64,000 nt of DNA from Oxalobacteraceae bacterium AB_14 (GCA_000381565.1 KB906724.1:2934664-2998663); one strand, 5' to 3'; shown: positions 47,682-57,574, counted from the first letter of the stretch. Numbers and translations: made by a program. The notes: generated from the letters alone by a model not told the origin.

Positions 47682-48497
47682 ATGGGCATCGGCGCGGGAC
47701 TTCCGCCGGCGACGCTGACCGCGCTCATCGCGCTGGTGCGCAAGCACACCGGCATCGCGATGTCCGAGCGCAAAAGCATCTTGCTGGAACGGCGCCTGCG
47801 TCCGCGCATGCAGGCGCTGGAGATCGCCAGCTACCAGGCCTACCTGGACAAGGTGGAACAGGACCGCGGCGAGCTTCCGCACTTTATCGACCTGGTCACC
47901 ACCAACGACACGCTGTTCTTCCGCACGCCGCAGGTGTGGGAGTACGTCGAACAGGAGTTCCTGCCCGCCTGGTGGGCGATGCACCGTGGACGGCGGCTGC
48001 AGGTCTGGTCGGCCGCCGCCTCCAGCGGCGAGGAGCTGTATTCGATGGCGATGCTGTGCGAGCAGTTCCAGGCGGCGCAGCCCGGCTTCAGCTACCGCAT
48101 CCATGCCACCGATATCTCGCAACAGGTGCTGGCGCTGGCGCGGGCCGGCGAGTACAGCGGCCGCTCGGTGGAGCGCATCCTGCTGTCGCACCCGGAATGG
48201 GTGAAAAAATACTTCAAGCCCGGCGGCAAGGGCCTGCGCGTGGTCGACGCGCTGAAACAGCATGTGGAACTGGCGCAGCACAACCTGCTGGCGCCGCTCA
48301 AGCCGCACAGGCAGTTCGACCTGGTGTTCCTGCGTAATGTGCTGATCTACTTCGACCAGCAACACCAGGAGTCCGTACTCAGGCAAGCGCGCCACAGCAT
48401 GGCGCCCCACTCCCGCCTGATCCTGGGGGAATCCGAGTCGATAGTCGGGCTCGATACCGCCTTCCGCTTCGAGCGGCCCATGATCTACACGGTGTGA
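47682..48497 (+). CDS. cheR: Chemotaxis protein methyltransferase CheR
   Basis: This 271-residue SAM-dependent enzyme methylates receptor glutamates. The N-terminal helical domain (about 10-75) has RKSILLERRLRPRM and the TTNDTLFFR motif. The SAM-binding region has VWSAAASSGEELYSMAM and IHATDIS, with FDLVFLRNVLIYFD later. It is tightly linked to the receptor and cheD. There is no TPR extension. Confidence 0.92.
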   Translation: MGIGAGLPPATLTALIALVRKHTGIAMSERKSILLERRLRPRMQALEIASYQAYLDKVEQDRGELPHFIDLVTTNDTLFFRTPQVWEYVEQEFLPAWWAMHRGRRLQVWSAAASSGEELYSMAMLCEQFQAAQPGFSYRIHATDISQQVLALARAGEYSGRSVERILLSHPEWVKKYFKPGGKGLRVVDALKQHVELAQHNLLAPLKPHRQFDLVFLRNVLIYFDQQHQESVLRQARHSMAPHSRLILGESESIVGLDTAFRFERPMIYTV

Positions 48498-48498
48498 C

Positions 48499-49029
48499 AT
48501 GGAAAACATCGACCACATCAGCAAATTCAATGCACCGGCCCTGCCGGGCTGCCTGCGGGTACCGATGGGCAAACTGCAGATCGGCAGCCACAGCGGCCTG
48601 CTGCAGGCGCTGCTGGGATCGTGCGTCGGCATCGCCTTCCTGTGGAAAAAGCGCGGCCGCTGCGGCCTGGCCCACTGCCTGCTGCCGGATGCGCCGGACC
48701 GGCGATGCGATACCGAGGCGCGCTACGTCAGCCAGGCCGTACCCTCCCTGCTGCGGCTGATGGGCGCGACCGAGGCCGATTATCCCGACATCGAGGTGGT
48801 GGTCGCCGGCGGCGCCCATATGTTCGAGCGCCGGGCGCCGCGGCTGCAGGTCGGCCAGCAGAACGCGGCCGCCGCCCACAAATACCTGCGCGAATGCGGC
48901 CTCAGCGTCAGCTACTGCCGGCTGGGCGGCAAATGCGGCCGCACCTTGACCATCGATTGCGCCACCCAGAGCTACGCCGTCACCGACATCGTCGCCACGC
49001 CACAGGACAGCATCTATGCACGCCACTAA
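48499..49029 (+). CDS. cheD: Chemoreceptor glutamine deamidase CheD
   Basis: This 176-residue deamidase has the catalytic Cys in LLGSCVGIAF (about residue 42) and the His in GLAHCLLP (about residue 60), as in CheD. A Thr/Ser completes the site later. It converts receptor glutamines to methylatable glutamates. The start is 1 bp past the cheR stop, and the end overlaps the CheW-like gene by 14 bp. Confidence 0.9.
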   Translation: MENIDHISKFNAPALPGCLRVPMGKLQIGSHSGLLQALLGSCVGIAFLWKKRGRCGLAHCLLPDAPDRRCDTEARYVSQAVPSLLRLMGATEADYPDIEVVVAGGAHMFERRAPRLQVGQQNAAAAHKYLRECGLSVSYCRLGGKCGRTLTIDCATQSYAVTDIVATPQDSIYARH

Positions 49030-50530
49030 CAACTGCGCCGCAGCCGCCACCGAACTGTTCGGCTCCTTTGCGCTGGAGGGCGACCAGTTCGCGCTGCCCG
49101 CGCTCTGCATCCGCGAAGTGGTCAACTATCCCGCCAGGGTCAGCGTGCTGCCGCTGTCGCCGCCCTTCCTCGAAGGCGTGTTCACCTTGCGCGGGGTGGT
49201 GATCCCGGTGGTCAACCTGGGCCGCGTGTTCCGGCCCGGAGCGCGCGCCGCCGAGGCCAGCGACAAGATCGCCATCCTCGATTTCCAGGGCGTGCAGGTG
49301 GGCCTGCTGTTCCATGCAACCGGCGAAATCCTGCGCGTGCGGCCCGAGCAGCGCAGCACCCTCAGCTACGCCAACGGCGACGTGCACGGCGTGGTGGCAG
49401 GCACCATCCTGCTCGACGACGGCGCGCGCCTGGTGCAGGTGCTGGACCCGGCCGCGCTGGTGCGCATCGAGAACGTGCCGCAGGTGCTGGCGCTGCAAGG
49501 CGCGCAGCGGCAGACCGCGCGCCGCAACCAGGGCGAACGGCGGCAGTGCGTCAGCTTCCGCGTCGGCGCCTCGTCGTTCGCCTTCGAGATGGGCGCGATC
49601 CAGGAGATCATCCGCGTGCCGGAATTGCAGGCCTCGGTGCTGAACAGCGCGCTGTGCCTGGGGCGCATCAATTTTCGCGGCAGCCAGGTGGCGGTGGTCG
49701 ACTTCGCCACGCTGCTGAGCGCCGCGCCGGCGCCGGCGCAGCGCGCGTTCCTGCCCGAGCAGCGCATCGTCATCGCCCGCATCGACGACGCCACCATCGG
49801 CTTCCTGGTCGACTCGGTCGACAACATCGTCAACTTCTACGCCGAGGAAGTGATGGCGATCCCGCTGCTGAGCAAGGCCCGCGCCGGCATGTTCGGCGGC
49901 TGCATCTCCAAGCCCGAGCTGGGCGACATCATCTTCCTCAATCACCGCGAGATCTTCAGCAGCAACGAGATCAGCGACATGCGCGCCGGCCACGCCAGCC
50001 TGTATCCGAAGGACGAAGCCGTCAAGGCCGAGCGCGATCCGCGCCGTGGCCAGCGCCAGGTCTACATCACCTTCGCACTGGAGCACAGCTATGCGATGGA
50101 GATCAAGCAGGTGCGCGAGATCATCGACCTCTCCGGCGACATCACGCGCCCGCCCGGCATGCCGGCCTTCATGCGCGGCATGTTGAACCTGCGCCGGCAG
50201 ATGGTCAGCGTGATCGACCTGCGCAGCCTGTACCACATGGCGCCGCTTGACGATGACGGCCAGTCCAGGATCCTCATCGTCGAACGCGGCGCAGACCTGT
50301 ATGGCCTGCTGGTGGACGCGGTCGAGAACATCATGACCATCAGCGACAACCGCCGTTTCGCGGCGCCCAAGATACTGCGCAAGCCCGGCGCGCAAGGCGA
50401 TCCGCGCGGCGAAATGGACGAGGTGATCGACATCGAAGGCGACGGCGACAGCCACAAGACGCTCAGCGTGTTCGAATGCGGGCGTCTGCTGGAGAGGCTG
50501 GCGCGCGAGCTGCCGGTGCTGGCGGCGTAA
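49016..50530 (+). CDS. Triple CheW-domain protein
   Basis: This 504-residue protein is made of three CheW-type SH3-like domains: about residues 12-150 (FALEGDQFALPALCIREVVN), 175-320 (VSFRVGASSFAFEMGAIQEII) and 340-480 (ITFALEHSYAMEIKQVREII). Each has the NLR/NFRG-type loop (FTLRGVVIPVVNL, INFRGSQVAVVD, LNLRRQMVSVIDL). No receiver is present, so it is not CheV. Multi-CheW scaffolds can crosslink receptors to CheA; no cheA is nearby. It is the last gene of this module. Confidence 0.88.
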   Translation: MHATNNCAAAATELFGSFALEGDQFALPALCIREVVNYPARVSVLPLSPPFLEGVFTLRGVVIPVVNLGRVFRPGARAAEASDKIAILDFQGVQVGLLFHATGEILRVRPEQRSTLSYANGDVHGVVAGTILLDDGARLVQVLDPAALVRIENVPQVLALQGAQRQTARRNQGERRQCVSFRVGASSFAFEMGAIQEIIRVPELQASVLNSALCLGRINFRGSQVAVVDFATLLSAAPAPAQRAFLPEQRIVIARIDDATIGFLVDSVDNIVNFYAEEVMAIPLLSKARAGMFGGCISKPELGDIIFLNHREIFSSNEISDMRAGHASLYPKDEAVKAERDPRRGQRQVYITFALEHSYAMEIKQVREIIDLSGDITRPPGMPAFMRGMLNLRRQMVSVIDLRSLYHMAPLDDDGQSRILIVERGADLYGLLVDAVENIMTISDNRRFAAPKILRKPGAQGDPRGEMDEVIDIEGDGDSHKTLSVFECGRLLERLARELPVLAA

Positions 50531-50596
50531 GCGGCGCTGCGGTAAAGTAGCGGCTTGCCGGCGGCCGCCGGCCTCGCCAACTTTCGAGGTACTACC

Positions 50597-51289
50597 ATGT
50601 TCAATGCCCGCCGCTCGCTCGCCCTGCTGCTCCCCCTGACCCTGGCTGCGGCCAGCGCGTATGCGCTGTCGCTGGCCGACCTGAGCAACCAGGACGCCAC
50701 GGGCGGCCTGAAGGCGGCGCTGGACAAGGGCGCGTCGCTGGCGGTCGCCAAGCTGGGCGCGGAGAACGGCTTCCTCAACAATGAGAAGGTGCGCATCCCG
50801 CTGCCGAAAATCCTGGAGCAAGCGCGTCCGCTGCTGAAGATGACCGGCAAGGGCCAGCAGCTCGACGACCTGGTGCTGCAGATGAACCACGCGGCCGAGG
50901 CGGCGGTGCCGATGGCCAAGCCCTTGCTGGTGGATGCCGTCAAGTCCATGAGCGTCACCGACGCCAAGAACATCCTGACCGGCGGCGACACCTCGGTGAC
51001 CGATTTCTTCCGCGAGAAGACCGCGCCGAAACTGGCGCTGCAGTTCCTGCCGATCGTGAAGAAGGTCACCGACCGCTCCGGCCTGGCCAACAAGTACAAC
51101 ACCGCGATGGCGATGGCGCCCAAGCTGGGCGTGCTGGCCAAGGAACAGAGCACGGTCGAAGGCTACGTCACCCAGCGCGCGCTGGACGGCCTGTACACGA
51201 TGATAGGCGAAGAAGAAAAAGCCATCCGCGCCGATCCGCTCGGCGCCGGCAGCAAATTGATCGGCAAGGTGTTCGGCGCCCTCAAGTAA
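50597..51289 (+). CDS. DUF4197 exported protein
   Basis: This 230-residue protein has a signal peptide ending near ASAYA (about residue 22). The mature part begins LSLADLSNQDATGGLKAAL and follows the all-helical DUF4197 pattern, with VRIPLP and DAKNILTGGDTSVTDFFREKT. The family is periplasmic and of unknown function. A strong terminator follows at 51308. Confidence 0.87.
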   Translation: MFNARRSLALLLPLTLAAASAYALSLADLSNQDATGGLKAALDKGASLAVAKLGAENGFLNNEKVRIPLPKILEQARPLLKMTGKGQQLDDLVLQMNHAAEAAVPMAKPLLVDAVKSMSVTDAKNILTGGDTSVTDFFREKTAPKLALQFLPIVKKVTDRSGLANKYNTAMAMAPKLGVLAKEQSTVEGYVTQRALDGLYTMIGEEEKAIRADPLGAGSKLIGKVFGALK

Positions 51290-51307
51290 CAGCAGGTCTC
51301 CTCCCTC

Positions 51308-51332
51308 AGCCCGGTTCGCCGGGCTTTTTTTT
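51308..51332 (+). terminator. Terminator after the DUF4197 gene
   Basis: AGCCCGG and CCGGGCT pair around TTCG and are followed by eight T residues. It lies 18 bp after the stop codon. Confidence 0.9.
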
Positions 51333-51353
51333 GCCGCCGGAGCTAGCGCAGCT

Positions 51354-52442
51354 TCAGTAGGTGTAGAACATGCGCTGGATTTCCTTGCTGTCGCTGGTCT
51401 TGGTCAGGGCCAGCATCAGCAGGATGCGCGCCTTTTGCGGACTCAGCGTATCGGACACCACGAAGTCCAGTTCATCGTCGTTGGCTTCGCCGTTGCGGGC
51501 CAGGATGCCCTGGCCGACGCGGGAGGCGCGCACGATCAGCACGCCTTGCTTGCGGGCCGCGATCAGCGCGGGCTTGACCTTGGCGGCCAGGCTGCCGTCG
51601 CCGACGCCGGCGTGGATGATGCCCTTGGCGCCGGCCGCCACCAGCGCGTTCAGCGCCACCGGGTTGACGTTGGCGTAGCCGTAGACGATGTCGACCTGCG
51701 GCAGCGCGTCCAGCTTGCTGATGTCAAACTCGGTGTCGGCCGTGTGCTTGCGGGTCGACGCATGGTAGAAGTAAGGCTTGTTGCCCTGGATGTAGCCCAG
51801 CATGCCCAGCTCCGGCGTCTTGAAGCTGTCCAGGGTCGAGGTGTTGGTCTTGGTGACGTCGCGCGCGCCCTGGATCTGGTCGTTCAGCGCCACCAGCACG
51901 CCCTTGCCGATGGCTTCCTTACTACCCGCCAGCAGCACGGCGTTATACAGGTTGAGCGGGCCGTCGGCCGACAGCGCGGTGCCCGGACGCATGGCGCCGA
52001 CCAGCACCACCGGCTTCCTGCTCTTGACGACCAGGTCCAGGAAATAGGCGGTCTCTTCCAGCGTATCGGTGCCGTGGGTGATGACGATGCCATCCACATC
52101 CGGCTGGGCCAGCAGCGTGTTGACGCGCTTGGCCAGGGTCAGCCAATGCTCGTTGCCCATGTTTTCGCTGGCGATCTGGAACACTTGTTCGCCCTTGACC
52201 TGGGCCACCTTGGCCAGTTCCGGCACGGCCTGGATCAGGCGCTCGACCCCGACCGTGGCGGCGGTGTAGCCGACCGTGGTGGTGCTGGTGGCGCCGCTGC
52301 CGGCGATGGTGCCGCCGGTGGCCAGGATGGTCACGTGGGCCGATGGCGCGGCGTCGGCGGCGCGCACCGCCGGAACGGCTCCGGCCAGCAGCGCCAGGGC
52401 GCACAGCGCGGACAACAGGCGGGAAGAAATAGGAACGTACAT
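51354..52442 (-). CDS. ansB: Periplasmic type II L-asparaginase
   Basis: This 362-residue enzyme has a signal peptide ending near VRAAD (about residue 30). The nucleophile Thr is in ILATGGTIAGSG. The second Thr-Asp pair is in VITHGTDTLEETAYFLDLVV, and SENMGNEHWLTLAKRVN is typical of the type II group. It hydrolyses asparagine (and often glutamine) to ammonia in the periplasm. It is convergent with the DUF4197 gene and followed upstream by a porin on the same strand. Confidence 0.9.
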   Translation of the reverse strand: MYVPISSRLLSALCALALLAGAVPAVRAADAAPSAHVTILATGGTIAGSGATSTTTVGYTAATVGVERLIQAVPELAKVAQVKGEQVFQIASENMGNEHWLTLAKRVNTLLAQPDVDGIVITHGTDTLEETAYFLDLVVKSRKPVVLVGAMRPGTALSADGPLNLYNAVLLAGSKEAIGKGVLVALNDQIQGARDVTKTNTSTLDSFKTPELGMLGYIQGNKPYFYHASTRKHTADTEFDISKLDALPQVDIVYGYANVNPVALNALVAAGAKGIIHAGVGDGSLAAKVKPALIAARKQGVLIVRASRVGQGILARNGEANDDELDFVVSDTLSPQKARILLMLALTKTSDSKEIQRMFYTY

Positions 52443-52535
52443 AGAGTCTCCAAGAATGATAAGTGGGATGGATGGGGTCTGATCCGGAAGGGCTCAGACC
52501 CCGGTGGTGCTTTGTGGGTTGTATGCGCCGAGTTG

Positions 52536-53543
52536 TCAGAACTTATGCCGGATACCGACCGCCAATGCCCGCGATCCGTCGCCGGCAGCCGGCGCGCTGC
52601 CGCCGCTGGACGCATCGCCCACGACGTTGGCGGCGGCCAGCTCGTTGCGGATGGTGCCGAATGAACTGTAGAGGTTGGTGCGCTTGGACAGCGCGTAGAT
52701 ATAGCCCACCGCAAGCTGTCGCCCGCCCCGCAGCTTGGCGGAACGGTCCTGCTTTTTCACATACGAGGCCAGCAGCTTGCCTTGTCCAAGCGGCACCGAG
52801 GCGCCCAGCAGGAAGTCGCGGAAATCGCCGCCGGCGTCGTTCTTCTCGGTTTCAAACGCGCCATGCACGGTGGCGGGGCCGAAGTTGTAGCTCGCGCCCA
52901 GCAGGACCGCCTTCATCGTATTGAAAGACGTGGCCTTCAGGCTGTCATATGCCAGGGTTCCCACCCACGGACCCGCGGCGTAGTCGATGGAAAAGGCGAC
53001 GGTACGGCCCAGGGTGCTGTCGCCGGCCTGTTCGCCAAAACCGTACATCACGGTGGCCGACAGTCCATTCAACTTGGGCGTTGCATAGCTGACGGTGTTA
53101 TTGGTGCGTGCCGTGCCGATGCTCATCAGATTGGTGGCGGCACCGGTAAAACCGGTTTCAAAAGGGTCGATGCCGTCCAGCGCGATGAAGATCGGGTTGC
53201 ATTGACGGCCCAGGTTGACGGTACCGGCGCTGCTAGTCAGGCCGACATAGGCATGGCGACCGAACAAGGCGCCGTTCTGGCGCGCCTTGCCGGTGTCGAG
53301 ATCGAGGCCGTTCTCCAGCACGAAGTGGGCGTTCATGCCATTGCCCAGGTCCTCCTGTCCCTTGAAGCCCAGCCGGCTGCCGGACTGCACGCCCGTGGCC
53401 AGCTTGGTGACTGCGCCATCGGCGCCCCCTGTTTCGCGGGCGATGCCCGCGTCCAGTATGCCGTAGACGGTGATGCCGGATTGCGCCGAGGCGGCGCCGG
53501 TTGCTGAGGCGAGCAAGAGACCAGCTACTAATGATGCTTTCAT
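52536..53543 (-). CDS. Betaproteobacterial general porin
   Basis: This 335-residue 16-stranded outer-membrane porin has a signal peptide ending near AASAQ (about residue 21), then GITVYGILDAGIA. RLGFKGQEDLGNGMNAHFVLENG, split by turns, is the family signature. The C-terminus ends in Phe (VGIRHKF), as the Bam complex requires. ATG 53541-53543 is chosen; longer starts extend into sequence without a signal peptide. Together with the periplasmic asparaginase just downstream it may feed amino acid uptake. Confidence 0.9.
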   Translation of the reverse strand: MKASLVAGLLLASATGAASAQSGITVYGILDAGIARETGGADGAVTKLATGVQSGSRLGFKGQEDLGNGMNAHFVLENGLDLDTGKARQNGALFGRHAYVGLTSSAGTVNLGRQCNPIFIALDGIDPFETGFTGAATNLMSIGTARTNNTVSYATPKLNGLSATVMYGFGEQAGDSTLGRTVAFSIDYAAGPWVGTLAYDSLKATSFNTMKAVLLGASYNFGPATVHGAFETEKNDAGGDFRDFLLGASVPLGQGKLLASYVKKQDRSAKLRGGRQLAVGYIYALSKRTNLYSSFGTIRNELAAANVVGDASSGGSAPAAGDGSRALAVGIRHKF

Positions 53544-54036
53544 AAACGATCCAATAAGAGTCTGCGATGGGTACAAGCACCCGACCGGGCGCGCGGGCGC
53601 GCCGCCCTCGGTAAATCGAGGGTGCAGCGATACCCGCCGGACCTGCGGGAGCAAGGTCCGGGCTCGGTCAGCCGTAAAATCAGCGATGGAGTGGCGCACA
53701 AGCGGCGCCGGCGCCTAGGTCAAGAAGCTGGCCTGCGCCTTCGGGCGGGAATTGCTTTGTTCATTTTTCTTTGTCTCCGTTTTAGTTGTAATGAAAAGCG
53801 CTTCGAAGCGGATGGCCGCCCTCGAATGCACTTTCCACAACAGACATAGCACTATCCGTGCCATGGAAATGGCGGGCCGGACCATTGAGCCAAACCATTG
53901 ATTACATGAGGTTCTTTGGAGATGACCGGGGCCAGGCCCCGGCGCCCGAGTATGAAAAGTCATACCCGGAATTCGAGCCGAGTATCAATTTCTATTTTCC
54001 CCGCCTTGAAGTCCGGCCACGCATACCCTAATATAG
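53544..54036. other. Intergenic region without a recognised gene
   Basis: About 490 bp separate the divergent porin and MarR genes. It is GC-rich near the porin and more AT-rich from about 53750. Small inverted repeats are visible, such as GGGGCCAGGCCCC near 53930. I see no coding frame with family similarity, and no tRNA or obvious RNA gene. Confidence 0.5.
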
Positions 54037-54053
54037 ATAGGTAGCCTACCTAT
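54037..54053. promoter_or_regulatory. MarR operator palindrome
   Basis: ATAGGTAG and CTACCTAT are perfect 8-bp arms around one base, ending 10 bp before the ATG of the MarR gene. This is the size and position expected of an autorepressor site controlling the marR-MFS operon. Confidence 0.75.
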
Positions 54054-54063
54054 ATTGACGATC

Positions 54064-54513
54064 ATGACCAAAGAACCCGCCATCCCCAAGCAAGCCATTG
54101 CGCTGGCCGACGAGCTGAGGACCGCGCTGCACCACGTGTTCCGCCGCATCCGCCAGGAAGGCGACAACGACCCGCACGGCCTGACTCTGCAACACAAACT
54201 GCTGCTGTCGACCATCAGCAAGGCACCCGGCATCGGCGTGGCCGAACTGGCGCGCATGGAAAAGCTGCGCGGCCCGACGATGAGCGGCCACATCAAGGCC
54301 CTGGAGAACGCTGGCCTGGTGCGGCGCGACGTGCCCAATCCCGACGACCGCCGCCGGGTCGGCCTGCTGCTCACGACTCAAGGCGAGGCGGTGATCGAGG
54401 ACATCCGCAGCCGCCGCCTCGACTGGCTGGCCCGCAAGCTGGCGCAACTGCCGCCGGAAGGCGCGCAAGCGCTGCGCCACGCCATCCAATACCTCAACGA
54501 GATCGGTGAATGA
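54064..54513 (+). CDS. MarR-family transcriptional regulator
   Basis: This 149-residue winged-helix dimer has its recognition region at about residues 50-90 (GIGVAELARMEKLRGPTMSG), then the wing with NPDDRRRVGLLLT. MarR proteins usually repress an adjacent transporter until a drug or phenolic ligand binds. ATG 54064 is used; an in-frame TTG at 54055 would lie closer to the operator. Its stop overlaps the start of the MFS gene by 4 bp. Confidence 0.9.
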   Translation: MTKEPAIPKQAIALADELRTALHHVFRRIRQEGDNDPHGLTLQHKLLLSTISKAPGIGVAELARMEKLRGPTMSGHIKALENAGLVRRDVPNPDDRRRVGLLLTTQGEAVIEDIRSRRLDWLARKLAQLPPEGAQALRHAIQYLNEIGE

Positions 54514-55949
54514 CGATGCATACAGAAACCGCGCCGGTCACGGCCAGGGAAATTCGCGCCATCTACATGGGGTTGGTGATCATGATCGGCCTGGCCGCGC
54601 TGGACCAGAGCATTGTGGCCACCGCGCTGCCGCGCATCGTCTCCGACCTGGGCGGCATGGCCCACCTGTCGTGGGTGGTGACGGCCTACATGCTGGCCTC
54701 CACCGCCACCATGCCGCTGTACGGCAAGCTGAGCGACCAGTACGGCCGCAAGCCCTTGCTGTACACCGCCATCGTCACCTTCCTGATCGGTTCCACCCTG
54801 TGCGGGATGGCCCAGAACATGACCGAGCTGATCCTCTTCCGCGCGATCCAGGGCATGGGCGCGGGCGGCTTCCTGCCGCTGGCGCAGATCGTCATCGGCG
54901 ACCTGATACCGCCCGCCGAACGGGGCAAGCGGCAAGGCAGCATCGCCGCCGTGTATGCCCTCACCAGCGTGCTGGGGCCGGTGGTGGGCGGCTTGCTGAC
55001 CAGTTGGCTGTCGTGGCACTGGATCTTCTACGTCAACCTGCCGATGGGCGCGCTGGCGCTGTATGTGATCTCCAAATCCCTGCACCACACCAGCCCGCAC
55101 CGCGAACACAGGATCGATTACCTGGGCTCGGTGCTGCTGACCGCCGGCGTCACGGCGGCGCTGCTGGTGCTGGCCTTGGGCGGCACCCAATGGCCATGGA
55201 ATTCCGATCAAGTGAAGTACCTGAGCGTGCTGGCGGCGGCGCTGACCGCCGCCCTGCTGTGGCATGTGCGGCGGGTGCCGGAGCCGGTGCTGCCGCCGGA
55301 CCTGTTCCACAACCGCGTGTTCAACGTCGCCAGCGTGGTGCTGGCGCTGACCTTCGTCGGCATGATGGGTTCGAGCGTGTTCTTCCCGCTGCTGTTCCAG
55401 ATGGTGATGGGTGTCAGCCCGGCCAATTCCGGCCTGTTGACGATGCCGATGATGGTCGGCCTGGTGATCGCCTCGTCGTTCAACGGCCGCGTGCTGGCCA
55501 GGTCGGGCGGCCGCTACAAGCCGGCCCAGACGCTGGGCCTGAGCCTGGCGACCTTGTCGTTCGCCGTGCTGGCCTGGGGCATCGCGCACTCGGCCGGCTA
55601 CCTGGTGCTGGAGCCGGCCATCTTCGTGCTGGGCGCGGGCCTGGGCCTGGTGATGCCCAACATGACGATGGCGGTGCAGAACGCCCTGCCCGCCACGCGG
55701 CGCGGCGTCGGCACGGCGATGCTGGCGTTCTTCCGCTCGCTCGGCGGCCTGGTCGGCGTGACCGGTTCCGGCGCCATCCTGGCCCAGCGCCTGCACGGGC
55801 AAGCCGCGACGGCCGACCTCTATCGCCACGCCATCGCCAGCATCTTCACCACCGGCACGGTGCTGGTCGGCCTGGGCTTGCTGATGCTGATGTTCCTGCC
55901 CGAGCTGCCGCTGGGCCAGCAGGCGCCTCAGGCAGTCGGCAAGCGATAG
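54510..55949 (+). CDS. DHA2-type (14 TM) drug efflux MFS transporter
   Basis: This 479-residue inner-membrane proton antiporter has LDQSIVATALPRI in TM1 (motif D1), GKLSDQYGRKPLL (motif A) and RAIQGMGAGGFLPL (motif B/C), as in the EmrB/QacA group. It is likely to export a toxic compound sensed by the MarR partner. Fourteen membrane helices can be counted. The last 22 bp overlap the end of the convergent acyl-CoA synthetase gene. Confidence 0.9.
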   Translation: MTMHTETAPVTAREIRAIYMGLVIMIGLAALDQSIVATALPRIVSDLGGMAHLSWVVTAYMLASTATMPLYGKLSDQYGRKPLLYTAIVTFLIGSTLCGMAQNMTELILFRAIQGMGAGGFLPLAQIVIGDLIPPAERGKRQGSIAAVYALTSVLGPVVGGLLTSWLSWHWIFYVNLPMGALALYVISKSLHHTSPHREHRIDYLGSVLLTAGVTAALLVLALGGTQWPWNSDQVKYLSVLAAALTAALLWHVRRVPEPVLPPDLFHNRVFNVASVVLALTFVGMMGSSVFFPLLFQMVMGVSPANSGLLTMPMMVGLVIASSFNGRVLARSGGRYKPAQTLGLSLATLSFAVLAWGIAHSAGYLVLEPAIFVLGAGLGLVMPNMTMAVQNALPATRRGVGTAMLAFFRSLGGLVGVTGSGAILAQRLHGQAATADLYRHAIASIFTTGTVLVGLGLLMLMFLPELPLGQQAPQAVGKR

Positions 55950-57574
55950 TCCCGGTACTGCTCGCGCAGCCTGTTTTTCTGGATCTTGCCGGTGCCGCCG
56001 ACCGGCAGCGCGTCAGCGAACACCACGTCGTCGGGCAGCCACCACTTGGCGACCTTGCCCTGGAAATGGGCCAACAAGTCCTCGCGCTTGAGGTCCTGTC
56101 CCGGCCGCAGCACCACCACCAGCAGGGGCCGCTCGTCCCACTTCGGATGGGCGACGCCGATGCAGGCCGCCTGCATCACCGCCGGGTGCGACATGGCGAC
56201 GTTCTCCAGGTCGATGGTGCCTATCCATTCGCCGCCGGACTTGATGACGTCCTTGCTGCGGTCGGTGATCTGCATGAAACCGTCGGGGTCGATGGTGGCC
56301 ACGTCCCCGGTCGGGAACCAGCCGTCTTCCAGCACGTCGCCGCCCTCACCCTTGAAGTAGCGCGAAATGATCCACGGCCCCTTGACCAGCAGGTGTCCGT
56401 AGCTGACGCCGTCCCACGGCAGCTCCTTGCCGTCGTCGTCGGCGATCTTCATGTCGACGCCGTAGATCGCATGGCCCTGCTTCTGCAGTATCTTGCGCTG
56501 CGCTTCCTGGCTCAATCCCAGGTGCTTGGTCAGCAGGCCGCCGGCGGTGCCCAGCGGCGACATTTCGGTCATGCCCCAGGCATGGATCACCTCGACGTCG
56601 AACTCGTCGATCAAGGTGCTCATCATCGCCGGCGGGCAGGCCGAGCCACCGATCACGGTGCGGCGGAAGGACGAGAACTTCAACTTGTTCTGCAATGCGT
56701 GGTTGATCAGGCCCAGCCACACGGTCGGCACGCCGGCCGAGAACGTGACCTGTTCTTTTTCCATCAATTCATAGACCGATTTGCCATCCAGCGCCGGACC
56801 GGGGAACACCATCTTGGCGCCCGACAGCGGCACCGAATACGGCAAGCCCCAGGCGTTGACGTGGAACATAGGCACCACCGGCATCACCGTGTCGCGCGAC
56901 GAGACGTTGAGCGCATTCGGCATGGCCGAGCCGTAGGCATGCAGCACGGTCGAGCGGTGCGAGTACAACGCGCCCTTGGGATTGCCGGTGGTGCCGGAGG
57001 TGTAGCACAGCGTGCAGGCGGAGTTCTCGTCGAACAACGGCCACTCGTACTCGGGCGAATGGGAATTGATCAAGTCTTCATAGCACAGCAGGTTGGGAAT
57101 CTTGGTCGCGGCCGGCATGCGGTCGGCGCCGCCGAACAGGATGAAACCCTTGACGCCCTTGCACAGCGGCGCGAACGCCTCCACCAGCGGCAGGAAGCAG
57201 AAATCGAACAACAGGTACTGGTCTTCGGCATGGTTGCAGATGTAGGCCAGCTGGTCGGGATGCAGGCGCGGGTTCAGCGTGTGCAGCACGGCGCCCGAAC
57301 CGGACACGCCGTAATAGGCTTCCATATGCCGATAGCCGTTCCAGGCCAGCGTGGCGACGCGGTCGCCCATGCGCACGCCCAGCCCGTGCAAGGCATGGGC
57401 CAGGCGCTTGGCGCGCTGCTGGCAATCGCGCAAGGTATAGCGGTGCAGGTCGCCTTCAACCCGCTGCGAAACGATCTCGCTGTTGGCGTAGTGCCGCGCG
57501 GCGAAGTCCAGGATGCTGGACACGAGCAGCGGCTGATTCATCATCTGGCCCATCAGCGGACTCTGTGGATACAT
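55928..57574 (-). CDS. Acyl-CoA synthetase (FadD/DmdB-like)
   Basis: This 548-residue adenylate-forming enzyme has its AMP-binding motif at [19 protein letters not shown] (about residue 175), the WGMTE motif, and [21 protein letters not shown] with the hinge Asp and Lys near SGGEWI. The size and order fit the medium/long-chain fatty acid or methylmercaptopropionate CoA ligase group. It would supply substrate to the beta-oxidation enzymes at 33593-44179. Only a weak match to their operator, AAGACCGT, is seen at 57632. Confidence 0.88.
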   Translation of the reverse strand: MYPQSPLMGQMMNQPLLVSSILDFAARHYANSEIVSQRVEGDLHRYTLRDCQQRAKRLAHALHGLGVRMGDRVATLAWNGYRHMEAYYGVSGSGAVLHTLNPRLHPDQLAYICNHAEDQYLLFDFCFLPLVEAFAPLCKGVKGFILFGGADRMPAATKIPNLLCYEDLINSHSPEYEWPLFDENSACTLCYTSGTTGNPKGALYSHRSTVLHAYGSAMPNALNVSSRDTVMPVVPMFHVNAWGLPYSVPLSGAKMVFPGPALDGKSVYELMEKEQVTFSAGVPTVWLGLINHALQNKLKFSSFRRTVIGGSACPPAMMSTLIDEFDVEVIHAWGMTEMSPLGTAGGLLTKHLGLSQEAQRKILQKQGHAIYGVDMKIADDDGKELPWDGVSYGHLLVKGPWIISRYFKGEGGDVLEDGWFPTGDVATIDPDGFMQITDRSKDVIKSGGEWIGTIDLENVAMSHPAVMQAACIGVAHPKWDERPLLVVVLRPGQDLKREDLLAHFQGKVAKWWLPDDVVFADALPVGGTGKIQKNRLREQYRDYRLPTA

